NCBI GenBank assembly: GCA_015501055.1
Contig: JADNYV010000120.1
Location: forward strand, 1 to 64,000
Reading direction: 5' to 3'
DNA length: 64,000 bases
DNA from: Mucidula mucida
Lineage: Eukaryota; Basidiomycota; Agaricomycetes; Agaricales; Physalacriaceae
Positions within the stretch are counted from its first letter, which is position 1, and each line of letters begins with the position of its first letter. This document shows, in pieces, positions 1-10,853 of the stretch. The notes below the pieces were generated by a model. That model saw nothing but the letters and a program-made list of their open reading frames with translations, was not told the origin of the DNA and made no database searches. A program made the position numbers and the translations under genes.

Positions 1-2
1 AA

Positions 3-1055
3 GACCACGCCAAAGCTAAAAGTGTCCTAAACGTGCATGTTATGCTCAATTCCCCCATCGAATCTCTACCTACCGAGATCCTATCCTACATCTTCTTATT
101 AACTTTCAAGAAGCCGTTCAATATCTTTGCGGCCAAGCCTTGTATGCCATGGCTTCTTGGCCAAGTGTGCAGGCATTGGAGAGTGCTTGCATGGCAGACC
201 CCTACTTTATGGAATTTGTTTAAAGGTCGAGATAATGTATTGCGAAAGGTTTGCTATGAACCGAAGCTTGAAGAGGTTCTGAACCGGTTAGGGAACAGTG
301 CTCTACATGTGTCTCTTGACAACCTCATGCCCAGTCGTGCTCGTACACTAGCACGCCACGTGTCACGTCTCTTGGAGCTTGAGGTTAGATGCTGGTTCGC
401 AACTCTATATGCTTTGAGAGCCGCGCCGGAGATGAGCATGCTTACAAGATTGTCTGTGAATGTTGAGCCCACTGACAACGTCCCGCACCCGGAACGGGTC
501 AACTTTGACATTGCCTCCAAAGCTCCTCGCCTGACACACGTTGACCTCAAGTTGATCTTCGTATCTATCGATATACCACGCGTCTTTCTCTTGCCTTGGC
601 CGCAGATTACCCATCTCAAGCTTGACCTGGGGACGAACAATTATCACTACATCTATCATATCCTATCGCAATGTCGGAACCTTGTGTCCTTCACGGACAC
701 CTGCCGAGATAACTTCTACCAGGCCTCCGATCCATATCTTCTTCCAACACCCTCCTCTATTTACGTCTTCGCGCACCTTACTTTCCTCGAAATACGCAGC
801 TCCCTCGCCGTCCTGTCGTGTATGCAATGTCCCGCGCTCCGGATGTTTACGCTCCGGGGCGCGTCCGAAGATGTCGAGCTGACCGAAACGGACTGGGAGG
901 ATTTTCGTGCGTTCGTGGAGAGATCGCGATGTACCCTACAGAAGGTGACCTTCATCCCTGAGCACTACATGCGCCACCAAAGCGAAAATTCAGCGCCTCT
1001 ACGGAAGCTCCTCTCATTTGTATCGCATGTCCCGAAAGTGAAGGTTGCCCGGTAG
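3..1055 (+). CDS. F-box protein, copy 1 (5' end outside window)
   Basis: The reading frame is open from base 3, and its first residues match the coiled-coil segment that precedes the F-box in the complete paralogue at 6587-7931, so the start lies left of the window. The F-box follows at once (SLPTEILSYIF, then W-LLGQVCRHW and WQTPTLWN). The rest is a long LRR-like tail with repeated 'LTHVDLKL', 'ITHLKLDL' and 'LTFLEIRS' units. F-box proteins usually dock substrates onto SCF ubiquitin ligases through Skp1; that role is inferred from the family. The visible frame is uninterrupted to a TAG. The gene is convergent with the kinase gene downstream, and the pair recurs at 24617-27052. Confidence 0.85.
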   Translation, partial: DHAKAKSVLNVHVMLNSPIESLPTEILSYIFLLTFKKPFNIFAAKPCMPWLLGQVCRHWRVLAWQTPTLWNLFKGRDNVLRKVCYEPKLEEVLNRLGNSALHVSLDNLMPSRARTLARHVSRLLELEVRCWFATLYALRAAPEMSMLTRLSVNVEPTDNVPHPERVNFDIASKAPRLTHVDLKLIFVSIDIPRVFLLPWPQITHLKLDLGTNNYHYIYHILSQCRNLVSFTDTCRDNFYQASDPYLLPTPSSIYVFAHLTFLEIRSSLAVLSCMQCPALRMFTLRGASEDVELTETDWEDFRAFVERSRCTLQKVTFIPEHYMRHQSENSAPLRKLLSFVSHVPKVKVAR

Positions 1056-1433
1056 AGAGGCTTTTCAAGCAAACTCCATGTAAACATTCTGCCGGAGCCT
1101 CGAGCGAAGGCTTATGTTTCTGACCTGTACTCCCAAACTTAGTGGGCACGTACGACGATTACAGTTAGACTACCCGAAATCGCATATTTTAGGACATGAC
1201 AAAGTTTGAGGATATGGATGTGAAGATCATCGGGCATGATCTCAAAACCACGGAATGAACGACCAATGAGCAATGAAAGCTGTAAAGCCAAAGTCAAATT
1301 CAAGTGAGAGACGATCTAGTGGCAGCCTTTCCACCAACTTCATAGTGAATGACACGTCGTTGAAGCGGTTACTCATCTCGTTATAGTCCCAATCATTGAT
1401 TTGTAGAAACTAGCCAGTCACTGAAAGCAAGTA
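1056..1433. other. Convergent 3' intergenic region, duplicated
   Basis: No coding sequence seen. It lies between the stops of the F-box and kinase genes and is repeated almost base for base at 25131-25527, so it belongs to the duplicated block. Confidence 0.7.
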
Positions 1434-2953
1434 TTATACCAAACCGATCACTCTGCAAACCATGCGTCTGATCCTTTGCACGAGCATATCGCAAATTCGA
1501 TATCGACAGATCCAGCGCAGTATCTTCCTTGTAATCGGCTCCGGCGGTACGCGTAGATGGGCCCATTTCTGAACAAAGTCGGGCGAAAGTTCAGACCAAT
1601 AGTCATTGTCCTCGTAGACGTGTCTACGCGGCATCGCATACAACATGTGCTGATCGAGGTTTGGGACATGCTGCTCAAAAAACTGCAAAGCTTGCTCCGC
1701 TGTAAACCGCGTGCGAACATCCCAGGTCACCATGCCGTCAATTAGAGGTGCCAGAATAGGCGCGAAGGGAGTCGAGTGCTGTCGTAAGTAAGAACCAAAT
1801 CACAAGGTTCTGATTGAAGGGCCACTCACTCGGAAAAACTCGTCAAACATAATGCCCAAGCACCCCACGTCAAATGCGAAGGGATCGTAGTCATATTCGC
1901 CTTGGTCTAAATCCAGAGGAGCATCAAGTGAGGCGAAGAAGCCGCCCTTGCGCGGCAAGCGAAAGGACGCGCGGGGGGCAGATTCGGGCAACATCAAGGC
2001 GAGATTGAAATCGAATAAGGCGTACTTCATTCGACCATCCTCTCGCATGGCTGATCGTAGCGGGTCTCCACCATTCATGCTGTCAAGCCTGAAGTGGTTG
2101 AGCATTATATTACGTGACGCAATGTCCTACAGGTAGCTCGGTCAGTGTGTGATGGGATAGTCGCGGAATGCACTTACTCGATGCACGATCCCGGAGCCGT
2201 GTAAGAACGCTAAACCCGACAGTAGAGAGTGTATCACGACAAGGATTTCTTTGACACTGTGGAACCATGGAGTGAAGATGTGATCGCCCCATCTGATAAG
2301 GGTCAGAAAGTCGACAGTTGTAGAAGCCATAGTTTACTATGCTCACCGAGGCATGACGACGAGCCAGTGTCCTGCAAATGGCAGGATTTCCAGGATTGGC
2401 AGAATTCCGGGAATGTACTGGTCAGGTTTTTCATTCTGAGCTTGGAAGAGGAACTGCATAATACGAGACTCTTCGCTCTCCCGTCGAACGAGCTTCATTG
2501 CAACATGACGATGTTTTTCGTCCTGCGCGAAAACGACGTGTCCCTGTTGTATGAGAGCTGTTACTTTGTTCTCCTATGCTAATACCAAGGTTCTTACCCA
2601 AGCTTGGGCCAAGTAAGGAATATGTCCTGTATCCTCTTCGAATGATGCATACCACTCATCGTGAAATGCATACGGAAATTGCCCGCCTAACGGGCTCAAA
2701 TTTGGGAGATAAGGGCCGCACCCGGCACGACGTATGGTTGTTTCATTCAAGCAATAATGATTGTAGAGCGTGTATCCGCGTTCCAGCAACCAAGGTCGTG
2801 CAGAGTCTTCCCAGAATCTCATGCGCCTTAGAAGATTGAATTCCGGAGTACCAGGAACAGCATCACCGTCCAAAGAGAGGTCAATCTGTAGCACAATATA
2901 GTGGGGGTCCACGTATATCGCGTCTCACGCACCTGCAAGTCGCTTTTTTCCAT
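1434..2953 (-). CDS. Protein kinase-like protein, copy 1, six exons
   Basis: Joining 2953-2933, 2885-2598, 2543-2347, 2292-2178, 2126-1830 and 1778-1434 gives an uninterrupted 420-residue protein; every junction has GT...AG and the phases agree. Residues 115-121 (RHVAMKL) carry the VAIK-type lysine K120. The catalytic loop is HRD at 206-208 with N213, split by an intron just before D208. DFN at 246-248 stands where DFG is expected, and a later FDVGCLG resembles the DVWxLG of helix F. This matches the small protein kinase-like proteins common in agaricomycetes; the substrate is unknown. The first exon codes only seven residues. The intact frame and complete catalytic residues argue for an expressed gene. 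Confidence 0.85.
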
Positions 2954-3506
2954 GGTTGTGGTTAGAAAGAACCAAACATGCGATCACGTTACCCTTGACA
3001 GTACTTCCCACGCCGTGGGAGCAACGTGGGAGTCCCGACTGAGGCAAAAACTAGACTCTACGCCTCTCAGTCAGTGCAACCAACACGGGCCGTTTCAATA
3101 CATGGAGGCGACCGGTACGTATCCTTCTTTACGTGACTGGGCAATGTTCGACATTGATCGTGAAGTTCTAGTCTACATCTGAAGGCGCTGGCTTCGAGGC
3201 GTTACTATGGCCGAAATTCGTCCGCATGTCTCTAGTCACGGTCCCACTAGGAAACGTTTGGGTAACAATGTTTATTGTATTTACGTCGCACTGGTAGTAC
3301 ATCGGATATCGTTGAAAGAGTAAAACGAGACATATCATGTCATGCAACTGCGCCTTGCCGCCCTACTACGCTGTTCGGAAGGCTGAATGGACCAGGGGCT
3401 TTCCTCGATGAACAACAACCACCTTCTTCCAGCCTCTCACTGGGGCATAGTAGTAGTCTCTGCCGGTTTCACGGTTTCCCTGGTGGGAAAAGTGTCAGTC
3501 GATATG
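2954..3506. other. Upstream region of kinase copy 1
   Basis: No gene recognised. A GATCACGTTACCCTTG-like segment near 2985 recurs upstream of both other kinase copies (about 27110 and 29000), so the promoter was copied with the gene. The left part is probably the 5' leader of the kinase, the right part the 3' end of the next gene. Confidence 0.5.
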
Positions 3507-4175
3507 CTAAAGAAGGACTGTTTTCGATGTACGCACTCCCTGTGAGAGTGGGCCACGCATGATCTTGATCTCTTGGCCAGCGTTGAGGGTTTCCTTATGG
3601 GTATATGTTCCCATCTTTTCATCGCGCACGCGATACTCGACTGCAGTCTTCAAGAAGGCGTAATCTTTGTTGGGCTTCAAATTCTGTCATTAGTCGTTGT
3701 TGGCGTGGGCCGCTGTTGAGAACACGTACATTCAACCTTTTCTCAATGCGATTGCCTGTGGGCTTCGGCCTGAGCTGGACGTCGTTGATGAATTTGGAGG
3801 CAGTCTGGCCAAGTTGCTCTTTGTCGACAATGAAAGAAACAGTGAAGTGATATTCCACTTCACTGGGTTTTGGATTTCCAGTGGCACTCTGCAAGTACGT
3901 GTATTCAAATCAGTAAGCGATCATCGTTCGCCTCAAGGGCAAAGCTTACACTAATCCTCCTATCAATCTTGTACGACGACGAAGTGTGTATGGTGACGGG
4001 TGTGTTCTTCAGGATGGGTACGTCGTCCACAGTGTAGGCATCAACTTGAAGGATGACCGCCTGCCCTGGCTGAAAGTTTTTATCAGCTACGCGCAGAGAC
4101 ATGAAAGAGTCTCATGGAACCTACTTGGAAAACTTGAACAGGTTGATTGGCCGGGTAAGTAACAGTCGTGCTCAT
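3507..4175 (-). CDS. Unrecognised 168-residue protein, four exons
   Basis: Exons 4175-4125, 4069-3950, 3888-3730 and 3683-3507 join in phase with GT...AG introns of 43-61 nt to give 168 residues ending at TAG. The protein starts MSTTVTYPANQPVQVFQ. It is hydrophilic and rich in beta-branched residues, with no signal peptide, membrane segment or cysteine cluster. It suggests a small beta-rich cytosolic protein, perhaps a single sandwich domain; that is an impression only. I recognise no family. A well-placed TATAAATA lies 52 nt upstream of the ATG. The four clean junctions are the main evidence that it is real. Confidence 0.7.
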
Positions 4176-4226
4176 CGTGAAGGCGTGAAGGAAGAGGTTG
4201 GGTAGAGGAAGGGAGGATTGGAAAAG

Positions 4227-4234
4227 TATTTATA
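4227..4234 (-). promoter_or_regulatory. TATA box (TATAAATA) of the 168-residue gene
   Basis: TATAAATA on the minus strand, 52 nt before the ATG at 4175. This is a usual distance for a fungal TATA element with a short 5' leader, and suggests strong or regulated expression. Confidence 0.55.
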
Positions 4235-5189
4235 CCTCTCAGGATGAACGGGGCGATGGCGCTATTCCCGATGGACCCACAGTAAGGCTGTGGAACGATT
4301 AATGGAGAATATCCATATGGGGGCACAATTTCCATCTTAAGACATAGGAATATGACTCGAGCAGTATCGTGAGAGGCACAAGAGGGTGCGGTGACAGAAT
4401 AAGCGCCTGTTGCTTCCAGAGCTCTCGCTGCCAGAAGAAAAAAGCTAGGCAGGCCATCAACACGGCCACCTTTCAAGCCCTTCTGGGAGTCCGGCCTGTG
4501 CACCGAATAGCAATGAAAAGTAAGATGAGCTTGCAGGTAGGAAACCGTACGATGTTGAAGACAGTATACAATCGCCTTGTGCCGTTTCTGGCGTCATTGA
4601 GATGCCTAGTCATCGAGCCTGTATGCCAGTGGCAGCGGATAGTGGCTGCGTGGTTCTTTTGACAGCATTTCTGAGTCACAGGATGATGCTGTGATAGCAA
4701 AACGAGGGTCTGCTGCCGAGAAGCAATCCCTATAATCGTCGTAGACGCCCAGGTACCTCCGAATTGTGAGTCCCTACGCACACTGGACGCTTTAAACTAG
4801 TCATAATGGACATCTAGACATTCTATTCATGTTATCAACACAGCAATTTCAGGCGAAGATCTATCAAACCTGAGTTGCAAACAAAAATGCAGCACGCGTC
4901 CAGAGAACATCAAGAATGGGGTTCCGACTTCGTACAGCTATGGGGATTTCCGGGGGGACAGAGAGCCTTCGCGCGTTAGTCCATTGATATGTTCATATGT
5001 TCCACAGACCACAACTCCATTGCCATCTCCTCAAATGGAATCGCTTGATCTGATCTATGACCAAAATACGCACTTGAAGCAATACTCACCTTAGACTTGA
5101 ATGGCCTGCTTGCACTGATGCTGCGTGCAATCGAGCTAACCGAATCAGTTCGAGATAGAGTTTATCTTCAAGCGAATGAGCCGAACAAT
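4235..5189. other. No gene recognised
   Basis: About 950 bases upstream of the 168-residue gene. Frames longer than 100 codons exist on both strands but show no splice logic or family resemblance. I see nothing further. Confidence 0.5.
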
Positions 5190-6085
5190 TCATTCGGCAA
5201 GCCTTCCTGATTCAGTGGGTCCCTTTAAAGGACCAAAGGCGCCCTCATACAATACCGCTCCTATCTCTGCTTCTGAGGCCCAAGTATCTGGGCGAGTAAG
5301 CTCGTGGAGTATCTTCAGGAGGACGTACTTCCTACTTTCGTGTACGGCACTCGAAAAGTGCATCGCAAGAGAAATTGATCCAGTGCAGAGATCGCCAAGA
5401 GCATGAGTAGCCTCGGAACCCGAATGAGTGGGCATACAAATACCAGCAAAATTATGGCTGATTTCGCGTTCGTGGTCGAAAAAGCCACGTCGAGTGAGTG
5501 CCTCGGTCACACTTGTATTTCCTGTGAACTCAAATATGTAGCATATGCGTATCGTGTTGGTATCGTGCACTAGCCCCCCGACAAAGACTCCATACATCTG
5601 TCGACTTCCAGAAATAGTCGTGCATTGGCGGGCGTCTACAAGTCATCATACAAACTAACATACGTTACCCAATCTTGAATCTTGTTCTGCATGGTCTCGA
5701 TGAGCTCGGGTGAAGGACACCTCATCCTGTCCACGGTCCAGTTGGCACCGAGGGCTGTTATCAGGCCGTGAGGAGTCGCTTCGAATGAGGCTCTAGGCCA
5801 CAACGATTTGAGCTCATACGCAATGCCGCAACAATGGCTGAGCAAAATCTGTGTTCAAATAACTCTTGTCCTTCCCCTTCAACGGCAGAACGTTGTGTAA
5901 GCGTTTGTGCGTACAGCGGAGAGTACCGAATATCTTTTCGCGTGGCATCGTGACCTAGACAAAGAAATCAGTTGCAGTAGTAATGTTACTGTGAAGCGTA
6001 CCGGGATATAGACGTGTAGGCGTGCGCTTGGAATTATGGCAAACAGTTTCGTGAGCTCAACAATGGTCCCGTCGGCGAGAGGCAT
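5190..6085 (-). CDS. Unresolved spliced gene or gene remnant
   Basis: Three minus-strand coding blocks follow each other: 6085-6002 (MPLADGTIVELTKLFAIIPS...), then 5951-5890 after a clean GTACGC...TCTAG intron, then 5847-5670 and a long block 5640-5190 containing SGSRQMYGVFVGGL and AVLYEGAFGPLKGP. The first junction is convincing. The later ones need unusually short introns or a one-base frame change, so the model is not closed. I do not recognise the family. It could be a decayed gene, or a working gene with very small introns whose edges I placed wrongly. Confidence 0.35.
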
Positions 6086-6229
6086 ACTAGATCTCTAAAG
6101 CTCGTATCCACCGGAGGTCAGCCTGTTCCTGCCATTACATGGGATCTGCGCCAGTGATTTTGCAAATATTGAGAACCTGAGGGTACAAGTTGGTAAAAGT
6201 CGACAAATCTGGGATGCGAGAGTAACGCG

Positions 6230-6440
6230 GACTTGGATAGAGATAGCTTCGTAGTCGTTCTAGAGAGCCATGGCACTGGCACGCCATTTCGAGCTTAGGC
6301 ACCACATGCGTTGTAGAGTAGATCTAGATTGGCGCGCGTCCGGATCCGACGCGATGGAGTGAAAACTTTTCATCGCCTCCTTTGCACCTGTCCTACCCAC
6401 AGCTTGAGAAGCTGGCCTCATCTGATATACGCGTTGATAT
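6230..6440 (-). pseudogene. Relic of a MYND-family gene
   Basis: The minus-strand DNA is clearly similar to 29985-30165 in the intact MYND gene: GACGCGCGCCAA is followed by a diverged stretch ending in CCATGGCTCT and GACTACGAAGCTATC. The frame is interrupted by stops and indels. Only the middle of the gene remains, with no MYND finger. It lies head-to-head with the F-box gene at 6587. Confidence 0.65.
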
Positions 6441-6586
6441 GAGCTGTCAAATTGTTGGACCACGCTAGGGGATGTAGCGAGGAAAGAGGGAACATTGAAT
6501 CGCCTTGGACGGACGTATTCGGGAGAGTGACATTGGTGTACAGCCACCGGCGGCTTTGGTTCTTGACTTGCACCTTCCAAATTCCA

Positions 6587-7931
6587 ATGTCTATAGCAGG
6601 TAGGGAATTTTCCAATCCACAACCTCCGACTCCGTCAATTCTGATACTCATTGTTAGGCGTTTCTTGTCCTGATTGTGGCTACGCTGCGACCACCCTTCG
6701 ATCCTGCCTATACATCGCGCCTTCGCCGTTCCACCATCTCTTTAATAAAGAAACATCGCGTGAAGAGATCAGCGCTGCTCGCCCCCAGCTTAGAATCTTT
6801 ACCGATGCAGTGCGCGGCGAGCTCTATAATGTCGAGGCTCGAGTTGCTCGCCTGCGTCAGAGTTTGCAGGCAGCCGAACAACACCTTGCGCAAGCTAAAC
6901 GCGTGCTAAATGCCCACGTAATGCTCAATTCTCCCGTCGAGTCTCTGCCCCCCGAGATCCTTCTCTACATCTTCTCATTATCTTTTGAGAAGCCGTTCAG
7001 TATCTTCGAGGCCGAGCCTCAAATGCCATGGCTTCTTGGCCAAGTGTGTAGGCAGTGGAGAGCGCTCGCATGGCAGACCCCCACCCTATGGAATTCGTTC
7101 GAAGGTCGAGATCATATAGTGTATAATGATTACTATGGGACGAGGCTTGAAGAGGTTTTGAACCGGTCGGGGAACAGCGCTCTACGTGTCTCTCTTGAGG
7201 GCCTCGCGCCTAGTCGTGCTCGCATACTAGCTCGCCACGCATCACGCCTATTGGCGCTTAAGCTTAGATGCTGGTTTGAGACTTTATCCGAGTTCAGAGA
7301 CGCACCGGAGCTGAGCATACTCACTAAATTGTCTCTGACAGTCCAGTATGCTTACGATACCACGCCCCCGGAGCGACAGCCCTTTGACATTGCTTCCAAG
7401 GCTCCTCGCCTGACACACGTTGACCTTACTTTCGACGTCTCCACCGATATACCACGCGTCTTTCTCTTACCTTGGCCGCAAATAACTCATTTGAAGCTTG
7501 AGCTCGGGAGCAACAACTATCACCACATCTTTCACATCTTATCCCAGTGTCGGAGCCTTGTGTCCTTTACGGACTGTTACCAAGGCTCCGATCCATCTCT
7601 TCTTCAAATACCCTTCTCTATCTACGTCTTCCCGCTCCTTGCTTTCCTTGATATACGCAGCCCCCTCGTCGTCCTGCCATATATGCAATGCCCCGCGCTC
7701 CAGACAATCAAGCTCCGAGGCGCGCCCAGGAATGTCGAGCTGACCGAAACGGACTGGGAGGACTTCCGTGCGTTCGTGGACAGATCACGTTGTACCCTAC
7801 AGGAGGTGACCTTCATTCCTGAATACTCCATGGGCAACAAAAGCAGCAAATACCCAGCGCCTCTACAGAAACTCCTCTCGTTTGTATCGCATGTCCCGCA
7901 AGTGGCCATCGGTCGGCCTAGACATCTTTGA
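6587..7931 (+). CDS. F-box protein, copy 2 (complete)
   Basis: The main exon 6658-7931 has no in-frame ATG before the F-box. A tiny first exon 6587-6599 (ATG TCT ATA GCA G) joined over a 58-nt GTAGGG...TTAG intron gives a continuous 428-residue frame, so I place the start there; this part is tentative. Order: CPDCGY zinc-ribbon-like N-terminus, a coiled coil at about 50-95 (VEARVARLRQSLQAAEQ), the F-box at about 100-150 (SLPPEILLYIF ... WQTPTLWN), then an LRR-like tail. It presumably recruits substrates to an SCF complex. Copies 1, 3 and 4 in this window are close relatives; this is the only one complete here. Confidence 0.82.
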
Positions 7932-8281
7932 CGAAGGTGAATATGGTGCCGCAGGTGATCATGCAAGACGTAGACGATGCATTAGATTGGACGTTGTTGA
8001 GCCGTCGCGATGAGATGCATAGGGCTTGAAAAGACATCACTCCAAAATGAGTTTTTGTGACGATGAAAAGCCTGAGAAACAACAGGATCCAGATGCCTCA
8101 AAAGATGGGGAATACGCGAGCGACCTTGTTATTGATTAAAGACAGAGGACAATAAGCATAAGTTACATGAATTACAAGAGGAGATTCACAGTATCATCTA
8201 CACCGTGAACGCCACGCTTGCCAAGCACGACCAAATATCATGTATGCTGCTTTGTTGAGAGTTACTTTCCGACCGTCACTG
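7932..8281. other. 3' region of F-box copy 2
   Basis: Near 7970 a short coding-like stretch (VDDALDWTLLSRR in one frame) is similar to the minus-strand relic around 10000-10080. It looks like a shared remnant of a third sequence rather than part of the F-box gene. Otherwise nothing seen. Confidence 0.45.
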
Positions 8282-9730
8282 ATGACTGCGACGCCGAGCG
8301 ATATGTCGTCCTCGCTGTCCTCTGTCGTCTCGAACCTCGTCCGAGCGCAAATGGGCGCCTCTGTCTCCAATACGGTTACTGACGATGACCTCGACCGGCA
8401 CGTCGCCGACCTTTTGATCAAAGACGCTAAGAAACGGGCGGAACGATATAGTCAAACAGGCATTCGAGCCTATCTTGCGAGCCAATTGTGCGTATCATTT
8501 TCATCAGCGAACGGTATTATTCCAATACGTTGTAGGAACGACAGCAATGCACCGAAAGCCAATAAGCGCTTTCTTTCCTCTATCATTCGGAGTACAGATG
8601 AACACAACAAGACTATACTACGAGCACAGGCGCAGTCGGCACAGGAAATACAACGGGAAAAGGAAGAGGTTCTACGAAAGCAACGGCGAGCACGCGCTGA
8701 GGAGGCAGTGGCAGCTGAGCGTCTTTGGCGGTCTGGAGGCAGCGAACGCGGCCGGCGGCGGCGTCGTGCATCTCCAGTCAGCGATGGTTGGGACCACTGG
8801 GACGGGCGCACGGGCGACCGCAAACGAAAGAAGAGGGAATGGGAGACATGGGACGGATTAGACTCGGAAGACGAGGACCACAGACGGAGACACCGCTCCA
8901 CCCGCCATAAAGACGACGAATCATCATCCACGAAACGGAAGTCCCGCGAGGACGACTCGCGCCGTTCTCATAGATCCCATCACAGACGAACGCACAGGTC
9001 ACGGAGCCGTTCTGAATCCCCTGATGGCCGCAGTCATAAACACAGTCGACGACACCACCGTAAACGCGAACCTTCTCCTTCCTCTTCTCAGTCTCACAAG
9101 GAAAACACCCGTGGACGGTCTCTTTCACCGGATGACTCTAAGAAGAGACGGCATACATCGCGGTCTCAAGATAGGGATGTCGATGCGGCAAGTTCTCAGG
9201 ATAGAGAATCCAAGGAGGTAGAGTTACGTGCAAAACTGAAAGCGCACAAGCCCAAAGACGCACCTAAACACTCTACACCCCCGCCTCCCAAACGACAGCG
9301 AACTCGCTCTCCCTCAGTCGTCTCCACCCTGTCCTCCCGCATGTCCATCTCTCCATCTCCTTCCCCCGGCCCAGAACCACCCACGCAGCGTCCTTCAAAG
9401 ATGGACAAGTATTTTGAGGACTCGTATGATCCTCGGCTGGACGTAGCACCGCTCACCATGCCCCACGTTCCCGCGACTGGGTTGATTAACAATGCCGAGT
9501 TTGAGGGCTGGGATGCAATGCTCGATTTGCTGCGTGCACGCAAGGAGGACAGGCTAGAGAAGAAGCGGCTCGAGCGGATGGGGCTGAGCAAGGACCAGAT
9601 TAAGAAGGAGATGTCGTCTGCTGGTGCTGTTGCTGATCGCTGGGATTCGGGCGGTACTAGTGTTATGGATATCAAGTATAAGAAACGGGGGTCTACGAGG
9701 GAGTGGGATCTTGGGAAGGAGGTTACATGA
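8282..9730 (+). CDS. Arg/Ser-rich nuclear protein, probably RNA-processing
   Basis: The start at 8282 (MTATPSDMSSSLSS) is preferred over the ATG at 8240, whose extra residues look non-coding; 8303 is also possible. A 48-nt intron, 8488-8535 (GTGCGT...TTGTAG), splits a Leu codon. It contains no stop and is a multiple of three, so an unspliced message stays open. The spliced protein has 466 residues: a helical N-terminus with NKRFLSSIIRSTDEHN, a long Arg/Ser/His/Lys-rich stretch (about 120-320), Pro/Ser-rich linkers, and a well-ordered C-terminus with MDKYFEDSYDPRLDV, LLRARKEDRLEKKRLE and YKKRGSTREWDLGK. The composition is that of SR-like splicing-associated proteins. I cannot name an orthologue. 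Confidence 0.8.
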   Translation: MTATPSDMSSSLSSVVSNLVRAQMGASVSNTVTDDDLDRHVADLLIKDAKKRAERYSQTGIRAYLASQLCVSFSSANGIIPIRCRNDSNAPKANKRFLSSIIRSTDEHNKTILRAQAQSAQEIQREKEEVLRKQRRARAEEAVAAERLWRSGGSERGRRRRRASPVSDGWDHWDGRTGDRKRKKREWETWDGLDSEDEDHRRRHRSTRHKDDESSSTKRKSREDDSRRSHRSHHRRTHRSRSRSESPDGRSHKHSRRHHRKREPSPSSSQSHKENTRGRSLSPDDSKKRRHTSRSQDRDVDAASSQDRESKEVELRAKLKAHKPKDAPKHSTPPPPKRQRTRSPSVVSTLSSRMSISPSPSPGPEPPTQRPSKMDKYFEDSYDPRLDVAPLTMPHVPATGLINNAEFEGWDAMLDLLRARKEDRLEKKRLERMGLSKDQIKKEMSSAGAVADRWDSGGTSVMDIKYKKRGSTREWDLGKEVT

Positions 9731-9849
9731 TTGTTGTGCATATCTATCTACACTATTTCTTATTATATATAGCCTACTATGGTGGGTTACTTGGTCTGTC
9801 TTGCAGCCTTTGAAGTCTGATATCGTCCAAGTTCTGCTCTTTGGGAGGA

Positions 9850-10105
9850 CTAGGACCCTAGACTTGTTTGGCCATGCCATAGAATATATCGTCCAATAGC
9901 ACCTGTCACTCTCAAGTCTGCTGGTGTTTGATGAACATGGCGCGCTGAATCATCTCTTCCGGTCGCAGCGGGTGGCGCGAATATCAGTATCCGTCTGCTA
10001 AGTCCACTAGGCTTTCTATCGATTTGAGAAATATATTTTCTACAACGGCTCAACAAGGTCCAGTCTAATTCATCGTCTACATCTTGACTAAAGTCGGGCG
10101 CAAAC
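9850..10105 (-). pseudogene. Small relic similar to the 7.97-kb tail
   Basis: The minus-strand frame contains DVDDELDWTLLSR, matching VDDALDWTLLSRR near 7970. It is short, without start or domain, and abuts the transposon block. The source gene is not recognised. Confidence 0.4.
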
Positions 10106-10557
10106 TTCACCTTCAGCGCCAATACCTACGCTGGCATCCAAACTCTGGATCATGGACATCGTTCCAAGGAAAGTCAGGAACAGATAGAGTGTCGGTAATT
10201 GACTACGCCCTCTGTTCTGCTTCCGCCCTTGCCTCAGTGAAGAGCATGACAGTTGCGCAGTACTCTAAGGAGCTTATTGACTGGTCAGATCATGCACACA
10301 TCTGCCTCTCTCTTGAATTCCCCAAGTTCTGTATAACCCCCCCCCGCCCACACCACCGCCTCGTGACGACTGCGGATGCACGCCCCATATCATACCTCAA
10401 TCACTGCATCACACAGATGCTTAACAGTACAGTGGCACCTGAACAGGTGCTTATCCAGTTGTATGGACTTGCATCCACTCCTTCTCAGCGTCTTAAGCAA
10501 GTCTACTGTAATGGTTCCTGTCTTAGTAATGGATCTGTCTTTATTTGTGACTACATT
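10106..10557 (+). pseudogene. Fragment of an EEP-endonuclease/RNase H-type transposon protein
   Basis: The + strand encodes the C-terminal part of an endonuclease/exonuclease/phosphatase domain: DRVSVIDYALCS and then DWSDHAHICLSLEF, the conserved D and SDH active-site segments of that fold. A linker follows, then VYCNGSCLSNGSV, resembling the first strand of an RNase H domain (usually YxDGSC) with the Asp replaced by Asn. There is no start and no upstream EEP half. Such EEP plus RNase H proteins are frequent in basidiomycete repeats. The frame runs directly into an unrelated gypsy integrase fragment. Confidence 0.6.
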
Positions 10558-10853
10558 TGAGGCTGCCCCACTTGTCAGCTCACCAAGGTCAACACCCATC
10601 CTACACATGCACCACTAGTCCCCAATGAAATCCTTACATGCCCCTTTGGTATGATCACTAGCAACTTCATTGTTGGTTTGCCCAAGTGCAATGACTACAA
10701 TGCAATCCACTGTGTTGTCAACCGCTTCACTAAGATGGTAGTGGTCACCCCATGTTGAGACACGGTGGATCTACTGCCAACCACACCAATTGACACTTTG
10801 GCCTCTGGGACAAGCTTATCACAGATCATGGCCCCCAATTCACCAGCCAAGTC

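Noticed and set aside
2431..2655. Alternative splice acceptor for kinase intron 2 at CAG|CTCTC
   Set aside because: It gives the wrong phase in copy 1 and a different phase in copy 2; the acceptor CAACAG (CCACAG in copy 2) just downstream works in both.
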